A stretch of DNA of 64,000 nt from Pseudomonas sp. KUIN-1 (GTDB lineage: Bacteria > Pseudomonadota > Gammaproteobacteria > Pseudomonadales > Pseudomonadaceae), in contig NZ_AP020337.1 of assembly GCF_009176725.1 (NCBI RefSeq), positions 4,595,501-4,659,500 of the forward strand, written 5' to 3'. Below the pieces are notes generated by a model. The model had not been told where the DNA came from, searched no databases, and saw only the letters and a program-made list of their open reading frames with translations. The position numbers and the translations under genes were made by a program. Shown here in pieces: positions 8,347 through 18,600 of the stretch. Position 1 is the first letter of the stretch. Each line of letters opens with the position of its first letter.

Positions 8347-8964
8347 ATGAACTCACCCACTCATCTTTGCTGCGACGCGACCATCCCGGCCGGCGAGCCC
8401 TTTCTGGCCGAGGTCAAGGCCGGGCAGACCGTGCGCATCCTCGACCTGCAAGGCAATCAGGCCGTCGACACGCTGTTTTTCAGCCTGAGCAACCCGCGTG
8501 AACGCTACGACGTGCAGCGCACCCTGCGCCGTCAGAACAGCGTGTACCTGACCACCGGCAGCGTGCTGTTTTCCAACCTCGGCCAGCCGATGCTGACCAT
8601 TGTCGATGACACCTGCGGTCGCCACGACACACTCGGTGGCGCGTGCGCGCAAGAGAGCAACACCGTGCGCTACGCCTTGGAAAAGCGCTACATGCACAGC
8701 TGCCGCGACAACTATCTGCGCGCCTGTGTGCATGACGGCCGTCTGAGCAAGGCCGACATCGGCCCCAACATCAATTTCTTCATGAACGTACCCGTGACCG
8801 CCGAAGGCGGCCTGACCTTCGAAGACGGTATTTCCGCGCCCGGCAAATACGTCGAGCTGCGCGCTGAAATGGACGTGATCGTGCTGATTTCCAACTGTCC
8901 ACAGCTCAACAACCCCTGCAACGGCTACAACCCGACGCCTGCGCAGTTGTTGATTCGCGACTGA
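8347..8964 (+). CDS. DUF1989 protein UAAP2, probable carboxyguanidine deiminase subunit
   Basis: Second DUF1989 paralogue (205 aa) in tandem with UAAP1. It shares the LQGNQAVDTLFFSL and DDTCGRHDTLGGAC segments, the latter with candidate metal- or substrate-binding Cys/His. Two different DUF1989 proteins beside a carboxylase and allophanate hydrolase is the hallmark of the guanidine degradation pathway, where they act together as a deiminase. The start has a GAGGAG ribosome site 8 bp upstream and lies 11 bp after UAAP1. Confidence 0.88.
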   Translation: MNSPTHLCCDATIPAGEPFLAEVKAGQTVRILDLQGNQAVDTLFFSLSNPRERYDVQRTLRRQNSVYLTTGSVLFSNLGQPMLTIVDDTCGRHDTLGGACAQESNTVRYALEKRYMHSCRDNYLRACVHDGRLSKADIGPNINFFMNVPVTAEGGLTFEDGISAPGKYVELRAEMDVIVLISNCPQLNNPCNGYNPTPAQLLIRD

Positions 8965-9073
8965 CCCGGCACCTGCCCTCAGCAACGGACGACCGTTGCG
9001 TAGATTGATCAATAGCGGGACGGCCCGCTTCCCATCACGAAACCGAGTGCGACTGGGTTTCCGGGGTTATGCC

Positions 9074-12000
9074 ATGTTCGACAAACTGCTGATCGCCAAC
9101 CGTGGCGCCATTGCCTGCCGCATCCTGCGGACCCTGCGCACCTTGCAGGTCAAGGGCGTGGCGGTGTATTCCGAAGCCGACGCTGCCAGCCTGCACCTGA
9201 TGCAGGCCGACGAAGCCCACAGCCTGGGCGAAGGTGGCGCAGCCGGAACCTATCTGGCGGTGGACAAGATCCTCGCCATCGCCAACGCCAGCGGCGCCAA
9301 AGCCATTCATCCCGGCTACGGGTTCCTCTCCGAAAACGCTGCATTCGCTCAGGCCTGCGAAGACGCCGGTATCGCCTTCGTCGGCCCGACGCCCGAGCAG
9401 CTGCGCGTATTCGGCCTCAAGCACACCGCCCGAGCGCTGGCCAAGCAGCATGGCGTGCCCATGCTCGAAGGCACCGAACTGCTCGACAGTCTGGAGTCGG
9501 CCATCGCGGCAGCTCGCACCATCGGCTACCCGGTGATGCTCAAGAGCACGGCGGGCGGTGGCGGCATCGGCATGCGTGTGTGTCGCAGTGCCGAAGAGCT
9601 GGCTGACTCGTTCGAGGCGGTCAAGCGCCTCGGTCAGAACAATTTCAGCGATGCGGGTGTGTTCATCGAGAAATACATCCAGCGCGCCCGCCACCTGGAA
9701 GTGCAGGTGTTCGGCGACGGTCAGGGCGAGGTGCTGGCGCTTGGCGTACGCGACTGCTCGGTGCAGCGGCGCAATCAGAAAGTGCTGGAAGAAACCCCGG
9801 CCCCGAACCTGCCGCACGGCATGGCCGAAGAACTCTGCGCAGCGGCTGTCAAACTCGCCAGGGCAGTCAATTATCGCAGCGCCGGGACGGTCGAGTTCGT
9901 CTTCGACAGTGAAGATCAGCGCTTCTATTTTCTGGAAGTGAACACACGCTTGCAGGTCGAGCACGGCGTCACCGAGCAGGTCTGGGGCGTGGATCTGGTC
10001 AGCTGGATGGTGCAACTGGCCGCCGGTGATCTGCCGCCGCTGGATCAGTTGCAGGCCGGTCTGAAACCGCTTGGTCATGCGATTCAGGCGCGGCTGTACG
10101 CGGAAGATCCGGGCCGTGACTTCCAGCCCTGCCCTGGCCTGCTGACTGCGGCTGATTTCCCGCCTGCCGATGGCCGGACGCTGCGCATCGACACCTGGGT
10201 CGAAGCCGGTTGCGAGATACCGCCGTACTTCGACCCGATGATCGCCAAGCTGATCAGTTGGGCACCGACCCGCGAGGACGCCAGCGCCGGGCTGATCGAC
10301 GCGCTGAACGAAACGCGTCTGTACGGTGTGGAAACCAATCGCGACTACTTGCGCCAGATCATTGCCGACGCGCCGTTCGCCAGTGGCCAGCCATGGACCC
10401 GCTGTCTGGAAGATCTGGTGTATCGCGCTGACACCTTCGAAGTGCTGAGCGGCGGCACCCAGACCAGCATTCAGGATTACCCGGGACGACTGGGCTACTG
10501 GGCGGTCGGTGTACCGCCATCCGGGCCGATGGACAGCCGCGCGTTGCGCCAGGGCAATGAGCTGCTGGGCAACCCCGAAGGATGCGCTGCGCTGGAAATC
10601 ACCATGAGCGGGCCGCTACTGCGCTTCAACACCGATGCGGTGGTCGCAGTGACCGGTGCGCACATCCCGATCACCCTCGATGGCCAATCCTGTGCGATGA
10701 ACACCACGCTATTGGTGAGCGCCGGTTCGACGTTGTCGCTGGGCACCATCGCAGGTGCCGGTGTACGCAGCTACCTGTGCGTGCGCGGCGGGCTCGACGT
10801 GCCGGATTATCTGGGCAGCAAAAGTACCTTTACCCTCGGCCAGTTCGGCGGTCATGGTGGTCGCGCGCTGCGCGCCGGTGATGTGCTGCACATCGCGCCC
10901 CTGATGGAGCGCAGTGCCGGGCAGCGGATTGCCGACGAGGCACTTGAAGCGCTGACAGACGTGCGCCGGATAAGGGTCATTTACGGCCCGCATGCGGCCC
11001 CGGAATACTTCACCGAAGCGTACATCGAGAGGTTTTTCGCGACCGACTGGGAAGTGCATTTCAACTCCAGCCGCACCGGCGTGCGCCTGATCGGCCCAAA
11101 ACCCGAATGGGTGCGCGCCGACGGTGGCGAGGCGGGGTTGCACCCTTCCAACATTCACGACAACCCGTATGCGATCGGCGCGGTGGATTTCACTGGGGAC
11201 ATGCCGGTAATCCTCGGGCCGGATGGGCCCAGCCTGGGCGGATTCGTCTGCCCGGTGACCATCATCGAGGCAGACCTGTGGCAGCTGGGGCAATTGAAGG
11301 CTGGCGACAGGGTCCGATTCACCCCGGTCAGTGTCGAGGCGTGTCATGCAGAACGATGCGGGAGCGAGCTTGTTCGCGAAGACAGTATTCCTGACGCAGA
11401 AAATCCATCGACTGCAACGCCCTCTTCGCGAGCAAGCTCGCTCCCACAAGGCCCCGCAAACTCCAGTAGGAGCGAACTTGTTCGCGAAGACAGTATTCCT
11501 GACGCAGAAAATCCATCGGCTGTGCCGCCCTCTTCGCGAGCAAGCTCGCTCCCACAAAGCACCGCGCGCCTTCAAGGCATCGCAAACTCCCGTAGGAGCG
11601 AACTTGTTCGCGAAAACAGTATTCCTGACGCAGAAACCCCATCGACTGCACCGCCATCTTCGCGAGCAAGCCAGCTTCCACAAGGCCCCGCGAACTCCCG
11701 TGGGAGCGAGCTTGCTCGCGAAGGCTATATGCCTGACGCAGAAACCCCATCGACTGTGCCGACTTCTTCGCGAGCAAGCCAGCTTCCACAAGGCCCGGCA
11801 AACTCCCGTGGGAGCAAGCTTGCTCGCGAAGGCTATATGCCTGACGCAGAAAATCCATTGACTGCACCGCCATCTTCGCGAGCAAGCCAGCTTCCACAAG
11901 GCCCCGCAAACTCCAGTAGGAGCGAAGTTGTTCACGAAGGCTATATGCCTGACGCAGAAAATCCATTGACTGCACCGCCATCTTCGCGAGCAAGCTCGCT

Positions 12001-13648
12001 CCCACAAGACTCCGCGAACTCCCGTAGGAGCGAGCTTGCTCGCGAAGGCTATATGCCTGACGCAGAAAATCCATTGACTACACCTCCCTCTTCGCGAGCA
12101 AGCCAGCTTCCACAAGGCCCGGCAAACTCCCGTGGGAGCGAGCTTGCTCGCGAAGGCTATATTCCTGACGCAGAAAATCCATTGACTGCACCTCCCTCTT
12201 CGCGAGCAAGCTCGCTCCCACAAGGCACCGCGCGCCTTCAAGGCATCGCAAACTCCCGTAGGAGCGAACTTGTTCGCGAAGGCAGTATTCCTGACGCGGA
12301 AAATCCATCGACTGCAACGCCCTCTTCGCGAGCAAGCTCGCTCCCACAAGGCCCCGCAAACTCCAGTAGGAGCGAAGTTGTTCGCGTAGAGGATCTGCGC
12401 ACTCCGGTCATCCTCGACATCGGCCAGGACGATAAACGCCTGGTCGCACGTCTGTCCGGCGATACCCATCTGCTGCTGGAAATCGGTGCGCCGGAGCTGG
12501 ATCTGGTGCTGCGCCTGCGTGGCCACGCACTGATGCTTGCGCTGGAGGCCAAGGCGCTGGCGGGTGTGATCGACCTGACGCCAGGCATTCGCTCGCTGCA
12601 AGTCCACTATCGCCCCGAGCAGCTGCCGCTTCGGCAACTGCTCGACATCGTCGCCGGAGAATGGGACGCGGTGTGCGCCGCGAAAGACCTGCAAGTGGCG
12701 TCGCGCATCGTCCATCTGCCACTGTCCTGGGACGACCCGGCCTGCCAGCTGGCCATCGAAAAATACATGACCACCGTGCGCAAGGACGCACCGTGGTGCC
12801 CAAGCAACCTGGAGTTCATCCGCCGTATCAATGACCTGCCCAACCTCGACGAAGTGCAACGTACGGTGTTCGACGCCAGTTATCTGGTCATGGGCCTGGG
12901 CGATGTGTACCTCGGCGCACCGGTGGCCACGCCGCTGGACCCGCGCCACCGGCTGGTCACCACCAAGTACAACCCGGCACGCACCTGGACCGCCGAGAAT
13001 TCGGTGGGCATCGGCGGCGCCTACATGTGCGTGTATGGCATGGAAGGCCCCGGCGGTTATCAGTTCGTTGGCCGCACGTTGCAGATGTGGAATCGCTATC
13101 GCGACGTCGCCGCCTTCCAGGGCAAACCATGGCTGTTGCGCTTCTTCGATCAGATCCGTTTCTACCCGGTCAGCGCCGACGAACTGGGGCGTATCCGCCG
13201 CGACTTCCCGCTGGGTCGCTTCGCCCTGAACATCGAACACAGCACCCTGAATCTGGCTGATTACCAGGCCTTCCTGAGCCGCGAAGCCGAAGGCATTACG
13301 GCATTCCGCGCCCAGCAAAACGCCGCTTTCAACGCCGAGCGCGAACGCTGGATCGCCAACGGGCAGGCCGATTTCCAGAGCGATGAAGGCGTGGCGCCGA
13401 ACACTGAAGAACAGCCCCTGCAACCCGGCCAGCAAGGCGTCGACAGCCACATCGCCGGCAATCTCTGGCAAGTCCAGGTGCAACCGGGAGCGCGCGTGGA
13501 AGCAGGCGATGTGCTGGTGATTCTGGAGTCCATGAAAATGGAAATCCCCCTGCTCGCCCCGATCGCCGGCGTGGTGCAGGACGTCAGGGTGCAACCCGGC
13601 TCGGCAGTACGCGCAGGGCAACGGGTGGTGGTACTGAGCGCAGACTGA
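9074..13648 (+). CDS. Guanidine/urea carboxylase carrying an in-frame REP-array insertion
   Basis: Biotin-dependent carboxylase, here 1524 aa against about 1200 for the family. Order: biotin carboxylase/ATP-grasp (about 1-450; MFDKLLIANRGAIACRI start, KSTAGGGGIGM loop near 157), KipA/AHS2 carboxyltransferase half (about 455-755), an alien Ser/Pro/Ala-rich repeat segment (about 757-1105), KipI/AHS1 half (about 1108-1400) and a biotinyl domain whose ESMKM motif puts the biotin Lys at 1488. With the riboswitch and DUF1989 genes, the substrate is more likely guanidine (giving carboxyguanidine) than urea. The extra ~350 residues are encoded by REP repeats at a domain boundary with the frame kept. 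Whether the enzyme is active cannot be told from sequence. Confidence 0.93.
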   Translation: MFDKLLIANRGAIACRILRTLRTLQVKGVAVYSEADAASLHLMQADEAHSLGEGGAAGTYLAVDKILAIANASGAKAIHPGYGFLSENAAFAQACEDAGIAFVGPTPEQLRVFGLKHTARALAKQHGVPMLEGTELLDSLESAIAAARTIGYPVMLKSTAGGGGIGMRVCRSAEELADSFEAVKRLGQNNFSDAGVFIEKYIQRARHLEVQVFGDGQGEVLALGVRDCSVQRRNQKVLEETPAPNLPHGMAEELCAAAVKLARAVNYRSAGTVEFVFDSEDQRFYFLEVNTRLQVEHGVTEQVWGVDLVSWMVQLAAGDLPPLDQLQAGLKPLGHAIQARLYAEDPGRDFQPCPGLLTAADFPPADGRTLRIDTWVEAGCEIPPYFDPMIAKLISWAPTREDASAGLIDALNETRLYGVETNRDYLRQIIADAPFASGQPWTRCLEDLVYRADTFEVLSGGTQTSIQDYPGRLGYWAVGVPPSGPMDSRALRQGNELLGNPEGCAALEITMSGPLLRFNTDAVVAVTGAHIPITLDGQSCAMNTTLLVSAGSTLSLGTIAGAGVRSYLCVRGGLDVPDYLGSKSTFTLGQFGGHGGRALRAGDVLHIAPLMERSAGQRIADEALEALTDVRRIRVIYGPHAAPEYFTEAYIERFFATDWEVHFNSSRTGVRLIGPKPEWVRADGGEAGLHPSNIHDNPYAIGAVDFTGDMPVILGPDGPSLGGFVCPVTIIEADLWQLGQLKAGDRVRFTPVSVEACHAERCGSELVREDSIPDAENPSTATPSSRASSLPQGPANSSRSELVREDSIPDAENPSAVPPSSRASSLPQSTARLQGIANSRRSELVRENSIPDAETPSTAPPSSRASQLPQGPANSRGSELAREGYMPDAETPSTVPTSSRASQLPQGPANSRGSKLAREGYMPDAENPLTAPPSSRASQLPQGPANSSRSEVVHEGYMPDAENPLTAPPSSRASSLPQDSANSRRSELAREGYMPDAENPLTTPPSSRASQLPQGPANSRGSELAREGYIPDAENPLTAPPSSRASSLPQGTARLQGIANSRRSELVREGSIPDAENPSTATPSSRASSLPQGPANSSRSEVVRVEDLRTPVILDIGQDDKRLVARLSGDTHLLLEIGAPELDLVLRLRGHALMLALEAKALAGVIDLTPGIRSLQVHYRPEQLPLRQLLDIVAGEWDAVCAAKDLQVASRIVHLPLSWDDPACQLAIEKYMTTVRKDAPWCPSNLEFIRRINDLPNLDEVQRTVFDASYLVMGLGDVYLGAPVATPLDPRHRLVTTKYNPARTWTAENSVGIGGAYMCVYGMEGPGGYQFVGRTLQMWNRYRDVAAFQGKPWLLRFFDQIRFYPVSADELGRIRRDFPLGRFALNIEHSTLNLADYQAFLSREAEGITAFRAQQNAAFNAERERWIANGQADFQSDEGVAPNTEEQPLQPGQQGVDSHIAGNLWQVQVQPGARVEAGDVLVILESMKMEIPLLAPIAGVVQDVRVQPGSAVRAGQRVVVLSAD
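11355..12390. repeat. Array of ten REP units (BIME-like) inside the carboxylase gene
   Basis: Ten forward REP copies (core GGAGCGAGCTTGCTCGCGAA and variants) begin at 11361, 11469, 11595, 11703, 11811, 11919, 12027, 12135, 12261 and 12369. Between each pair lies an inverted copy (TTCGCGAGCAAGCTCGCTCC or variant), so each unit is a REP doublet. Spacings are 108 bp seven times and 126 bp twice; the longer units (from 11469 and 12135) carry an extra 18 bp. All spacings are multiples of three, and the array has no stop in the gene frame. It encodes repeats of the type SELVREDSIPDAENPS then PSSRASSLPQGPANSS. Confidence 0.97.
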
Positions 13649-13683
13649 ATCGAACAACTTTTCACTTTCAAGGGAATCCCGTC

Positions 13684-15498
13684 ATGAACGACACAGCACT
13701 GCCCAATGACCTGCGCCTGGACACCGTACGCACGGCCTACCAGTCCGGGCGGATATCCCCGCGCCAGCTGATCCTGGCGCTGCGCGAAAAAGCCGCAAGG
13801 CTGAACAGCGATTATCACCTGTTCATCCACCTGCTCAGCCCGGCTGAACTCGAGCCTTACCTGGCCGCACTGGACGATCGTGATCCCAGAGACCTGCCGC
13901 TGTTCGGCGTGCCCTTCGCGATCAAGGACAATATTGATCTGGCGGCCATTCCAACCACCGCAGCCTGCCCGGACTACGCCTACACACCCGAGCACTCGGC
14001 AAGCGTCGTCGCACAACTGATCGCACTGGGTGCAGTGCCCATGGGCAAGACCAATCTGGACCAGTTCGCCACGGGTTTGAACGGCAGCCGCTCGCCCTAT
14101 GGCGCCTGCCCCAACAGCGTATTGAACGAGTACCCGTCCGGCGGCTCGAGCGCCGGCTCGTCGCTGGCCGTGGCCCTGGGCGTCAGCAGCTTCTCGCTGG
14201 GCACCGACACGGCGGGCTCGGGCCGAGTGCCTGCGGCACTGAACAACCTGGTGGGAATGAAAGCCAGCAAGGGGCTGATTTCCACGGCGGGCGTGGTGCC
14301 CGCATGCCGCACGCAGGATTGCGTCTCGACCTTCACCGCCACGGCGCGGGAAGCCAGCGAGCTATTGGCACTGATCGCCGCCTTTGATCCGCGCGATGAG
14401 TACAGCCGTCGCAACCCGCTGTGGAACGACGCCTCGGCGTTCGGCACACCTCGCCCGTTTCGCTTCGGTGTACCCCGCGCCGAGGACCTGCAGTTCTTTG
14501 GCTGTGCCGAGGGGCCCGGACTGTTCAGCGCAGCCATCGACCACCTCACCGCGCTGGGTGGCGAAGCGGTCACGGTGGACTTGTCACCGTTTCTCGAAGC
14601 GGCGCGGTTGTTGTACGAGGGGCCGTGGGTGGCGGAACGCTACAGCGTCGCCGGGCAGTTGATGGAAGAACGCCCTGACGCGGTATTGCCGGTGATCCGC
14701 GACGTGCTGGCCAAAGCCCCCCAGGTCAGCGGAGTCGATACGTTTCGCGCGCAATACCGCCTGCAAGCACTCAAGGCGACGTGCGATCGGGCGCTTGAAG
14801 GGCTGGGGTGCGTAGTAACGCCAAGCATCGGCCGCCCGGTGACATCCGCAGAGCTGGCGGCCGAGCCGGTGTTGCGCAATTCGGAGCTGGGTTACTACAC
14901 GAATTTCGTCAACCTGCTCGACTACGCCGCCGTCGCCGTGCCCAGCACGTTCATGAGCAATGGTCTGCCGTGGGGCGTGACGCTGTTCGGACGAGCGTTC
15001 ACCGATCAGTACCTGCTCAGCCTGGCCGACGCCTTGCAGCGGCAAACCGGCCTGCCCTTGATTGGCGGCGAAGCACCTCGACTGCCTGCGCCGCAGAGCA
15101 CTGCGCGCAACGATATGGCGCGGTTGGTGGTCTGCGGTGCCCATCTGGACGGACTGGCGTTGAACTGGCAGCTCAGGCAACGCGGGGCACGCCTGCTGGA
15201 AACCACGCAAAGCTCGGCCGACTATCGGCTGTATGCGCTGGCCGGTGGTCCGCCGTTTCGGCCCGGCATGGTGCGGGTGGCCGAACAGGGCGTGGCCATC
15301 GACGTGGAGGTCTGGGAGTTGCCAAGTGTCGAGCTGGGATCGTTCCTGACCGGCATTCCGGCACCGCTCGGGCTGGGCAAGGTGCAATTGGCCGACGGCC
15401 GCTGGGAGACCGGTTTCATCTGTGAAGCCTATGGCCTGGAGGGTGCCCGCGATATCAGCCAGCTCGGCGGCTGGCGTGCGCACCTGCAACAGCAGTAA
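13684..15498 (+). CDS. atzF: Allophanate hydrolase (AtzF/DUR1-type)
   Basis: Amidase-signature enzyme (604 aa, cytoplasmic) that hydrolyses allophanate to ammonia and CO2, the last step of the pathway. The catalytic triad is readable: Lys81 in FAIKDN, cis-Ser155 in GGSSAGSS and nucleophile Ser179 in GTDTAGSGRVP, with the standard 24-residue spacing between the serines. A C-terminal domain (about 470-604), typical of full-length allophanate hydrolases, follows the amidase domain. It starts 35 bp after the carboxylase with an AAGGGA ribosome site and ends the operon at a hairpin. Confidence 0.95.
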   Translation: MNDTALPNDLRLDTVRTAYQSGRISPRQLILALREKAARLNSDYHLFIHLLSPAELEPYLAALDDRDPRDLPLFGVPFAIKDNIDLAAIPTTAACPDYAYTPEHSASVVAQLIALGAVPMGKTNLDQFATGLNGSRSPYGACPNSVLNEYPSGGSSAGSSLAVALGVSSFSLGTDTAGSGRVPAALNNLVGMKASKGLISTAGVVPACRTQDCVSTFTATAREASELLALIAAFDPRDEYSRRNPLWNDASAFGTPRPFRFGVPRAEDLQFFGCAEGPGLFSAAIDHLTALGGEAVTVDLSPFLEAARLLYEGPWVAERYSVAGQLMEERPDAVLPVIRDVLAKAPQVSGVDTFRAQYRLQALKATCDRALEGLGCVVTPSIGRPVTSAELAAEPVLRNSELGYYTNFVNLLDYAAVAVPSTFMSNGLPWGVTLFGRAFTDQYLLSLADALQRQTGLPLIGGEAPRLPAPQSTARNDMARLVVCGAHLDGLALNWQLRQRGARLLETTQSSADYRLYALAGGPPFRPGMVRVAEQGVAIDVEVWELPSVELGSFLTGIPAPLGLGKVQLADGRWETGFICEAYGLEGARDISQLGGWRAHLQQQ

Positions 15499-15504
15499 GC
15501 GCAA

Positions 15505-15537
15505 GGCGGCACCCTCGGGCGTGCCGCCTCACTCTTT
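15505..15537 (+). terminator. Terminator of the guanidine operon
   Basis: Perfect 8-bp stem GGCGGCAC / GTGCCGCC (15505-15512 and 15521-15528) with an 8-nt loop and a modest downstream CTCTTT, just after the allophanate hydrolase stop. Confidence 0.65.
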
Positions 15538-15627
15538 CAGCGCGCTGGCGTGTCGCGATACATAGTTGTGACCTTCCCCGTCACACTTCTCGAAATAATG
15601 GGCATTCATTCATTTTGACCGCACGTC

Positions 15628-18600
15628 ATGAATCCCATCTGGAGTCCGCTTCGCCAGGACACGCTGTTTCACCCATCCTCTTTGCTGCTGGAACAAACCA
15701 GCGTTCTGCGCCCCGAGCACAGCAGTAGCAGACACGACACGCTGAACGCATCGATACCGTTTACCCTGGCGGACGGCTTTTCAATGCCCGAACCAACGCC
15801 GTTGCCTGCGGTAGCGGAAGAAAGCGAGCCGGAAGACGCCGCACCACACATCGAACGTCAGCTCAGGGCCATGCGTAACAGTGCAGGCTTCCGGCTGATT
15901 GCCGACTCGCCATTGCTCCTGCAAGCCTGCCAGCTGGACATGGACTTTCCGCCGACCCGACAGGATTACGTTCGCCAGCACCTGACCGAGCTGCTCAGAC
16001 AGAAAAGCGGCAAGGCACTCGACCCGGACGTCCTGCAGATCACCTTCAGCAACAATGACCGACCTGCTGTTGACGACAATGGACACGAGCATTACAGCGT
16101 CAGCCTGTCGCTGACCGATGTGGCGCTGGCCAGCTTCGAGCCTGCGCACTTCCAGGCGCTGTCGCGTAGCACCCTTGCCGATCTTTCACTGTGCGAAAAC
16201 ACGCCTGTGCTGACAACCGCGCAGATGTTCAAGCTGATTGGCGAGCTGCCGCTCAAACGCAATTACCACGCCGTACTGCAGGCTTTCAGAGCCCGACACG
16301 AGGCGACCTGGCGCACATTGTCGCGGCTGGCGTTCCTTGACAACCTGGCTCGGCAGCTCAATCACAGGCACATCAGCCGGGACGGCTATTGGCTGGCGCT
16401 GGACGCCATGGGACTTGACCGGTCTCCCATCGACACCGACACGATCAGCATGAGTGGGCGAGGGGAAAAATCCGAGGTCCGGATCCTGACCCTGAATGGC
16501 AAACGGGTGCCGGAAATATTTCAGATCAGCTCGAAAACCACCTCGCACTGTTTCATTCACATCCTGGGTGCCAAGGGCAACGTCGTCGAATACATCAGCG
16601 ATGATCCACGGCAAATGAGCAGACGCCTGTTGGCGGCGATGAACGCCTCGGGGCTCTACGGCCAGGTATTTCTTTCGCTTGAGCAGCATGCCGGCATCGT
16701 TGCCGAGGCGCCGCTGATCGAAGGCGACCTGTTCACCGCACTGACCCAGGCCTGGTTCGCCGGGCTTCTAGCCGACAGCCACGCGCGCAGCACGCTCGAC
16801 CTGCTCAGACCGGTAGCGCGCAGTCTGGCGCTGGCTGGTGCAGCAGACCTGTGGCAGGTACAGCCAGGCATTCTGGAGCAGATCCCGGCTGCATCGAAAA
16901 TGGCCGGCCAGGTCATGGCGAGCTATCTACAGGAAAACCACGCGCTGACGCTCAACCCCGAACAGGTATTCATCGCTTATCAACCCGGCTATTCGAGCAA
17001 CCCCCTGGGCAACCCCAGATTGCCGCCTACGTATATTCACACGCCCGACCCGAGGCCGATCAGCCTGAGCGAGGCGCTGATAAGCAATTATCGAGTCGAT
17101 CACCCAGCTGGCTACATCGACCACGGCGGCGGCACCATCGTCTTCCTCGACCCCACCGGGCAGGGCGACAGTGAGCAGGGTCAGTTGCTGGAGATCAGTC
17201 CGCAGGCGCTCGAGGATTACATCAGAGCCTTCGACTTTCTGACCTGGATGACCCAGCGCGTCCACGACTTCTGGGACCAGCGGAGAACCGCCATCGAACA
17301 GGCGTTCAGAACCACGTTCATCAGCCAGGCACTGATCAGCCTCAAGCGCGGCAGCCTCACGCGCAGCACCTTCGATCTGCTCGTGGAAACCCTTGCGCCC
17401 TCGGCGCCTGATCAATGGCGGTCACTCGGTTTTTTCGTCCAGGGCGCGTTGATCGACGGCATGCAACAACAGTACACCGGCCTGCTGGTTCTTGAGCAAC
17501 CGGGCTCACCGAACGTGCTTTATCAGGCGGGCCACGCCGATGCGTTCATCGAGTTTGCAGATGACACGGCGCTGAAGCTGCATCTGAACCGGGCAACGGC
17601 CAATCCGGAATGGCGTGAGGCGGTCATGCGGTATGTTCCCCGCCGTCATCACCAGCGCCTGGACTACCTGCTCAAATTATGGGGCGGGACACAGGCGCCC
17701 AACCCACCCGTTTCCATCCTTCGCCCCTGGACCGATGCGCTGTACAACCCTGACACGCGACAGGCCATGAGCCACTCGTTGTGTGAAAAAAGGCTGGAAG
17801 ACACGCCATTCGCTTTTCTACACCAACTGCTCAAACAGAACGCGCGGGATGACGCAGAGGATCAGATCGTCACGTCAACGCAGGTAACCCTGGCGGACTG
17901 GACCGACCGGCTGCAGCAATTACAGCGGCTGCTGGTGCCTATGTCCTTGTTGCTGACACCTGCGCTCGTTGCCTCCCTGGCGACGGAAATTGGCATCACC
18001 TCGCTGGCCATTGCCGCAACCCATCTGCCGGGCAGCCGTTACGCAGAGAAAAACCAGGCGTTGCTGGCTACGCTAACGCTGGGCTTGCTGCAACTGGCTC
18101 CGCACACGCCAAGGCTGCTGCGCTCACTGAGCCGAATCGTCAAACCTGCCGTGCGTAACCGCCAAACCACCGCGATTACACTCAACCGGGCGCTCGGCAC
18201 CCGGCCGTTGCGCAGGCAATTTGTCACGCCGCGGCAGACCCGGCTGGAGAAATTCTTTCACACCGACGCCCTGCTCAAGCGCTGGACGGTCAGCACTGCC
18301 GTCTCGTCAAACCTGTTGCAGGTCCATGCCTGGAAGCTGGGTAAAAGGTTCCTCTTATGGACGTCCGACAGAGGTCAGGCGCGCACTCTGGTGGTCAGCA
18401 GCCATGGGTACTACACGCCGTGGTCCCGAACGGTGAAGATCCCCAATGGCACCGAGATTCGCACCTACGCGCCGCATGGCTACGAACTGGTGGACCCGAA
18501 GCTGCATCGGGTCGTCAATAAGAACGCCCGGCCATTCGCCCGTTCCAACACGGCGGTGCACAGCGTGATGCAGCCCACACCGCTTGAACCACTGCTTCTC

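Noticed and set aside
11361..12386. CRISPR array
   Set aside because: Repeats are palindromic REPs, the intervening sequences are themselves near-identical rather than unique spacers, and no cas genes are present.
10709..13657. 982-codon open frame antisense to the carboxylase
   Set aside because: It is a shadow of the GC-rich carboxylase frame and stays open through the REP array because the repeat unit has no stop in that frame; no ribosome site or domain.
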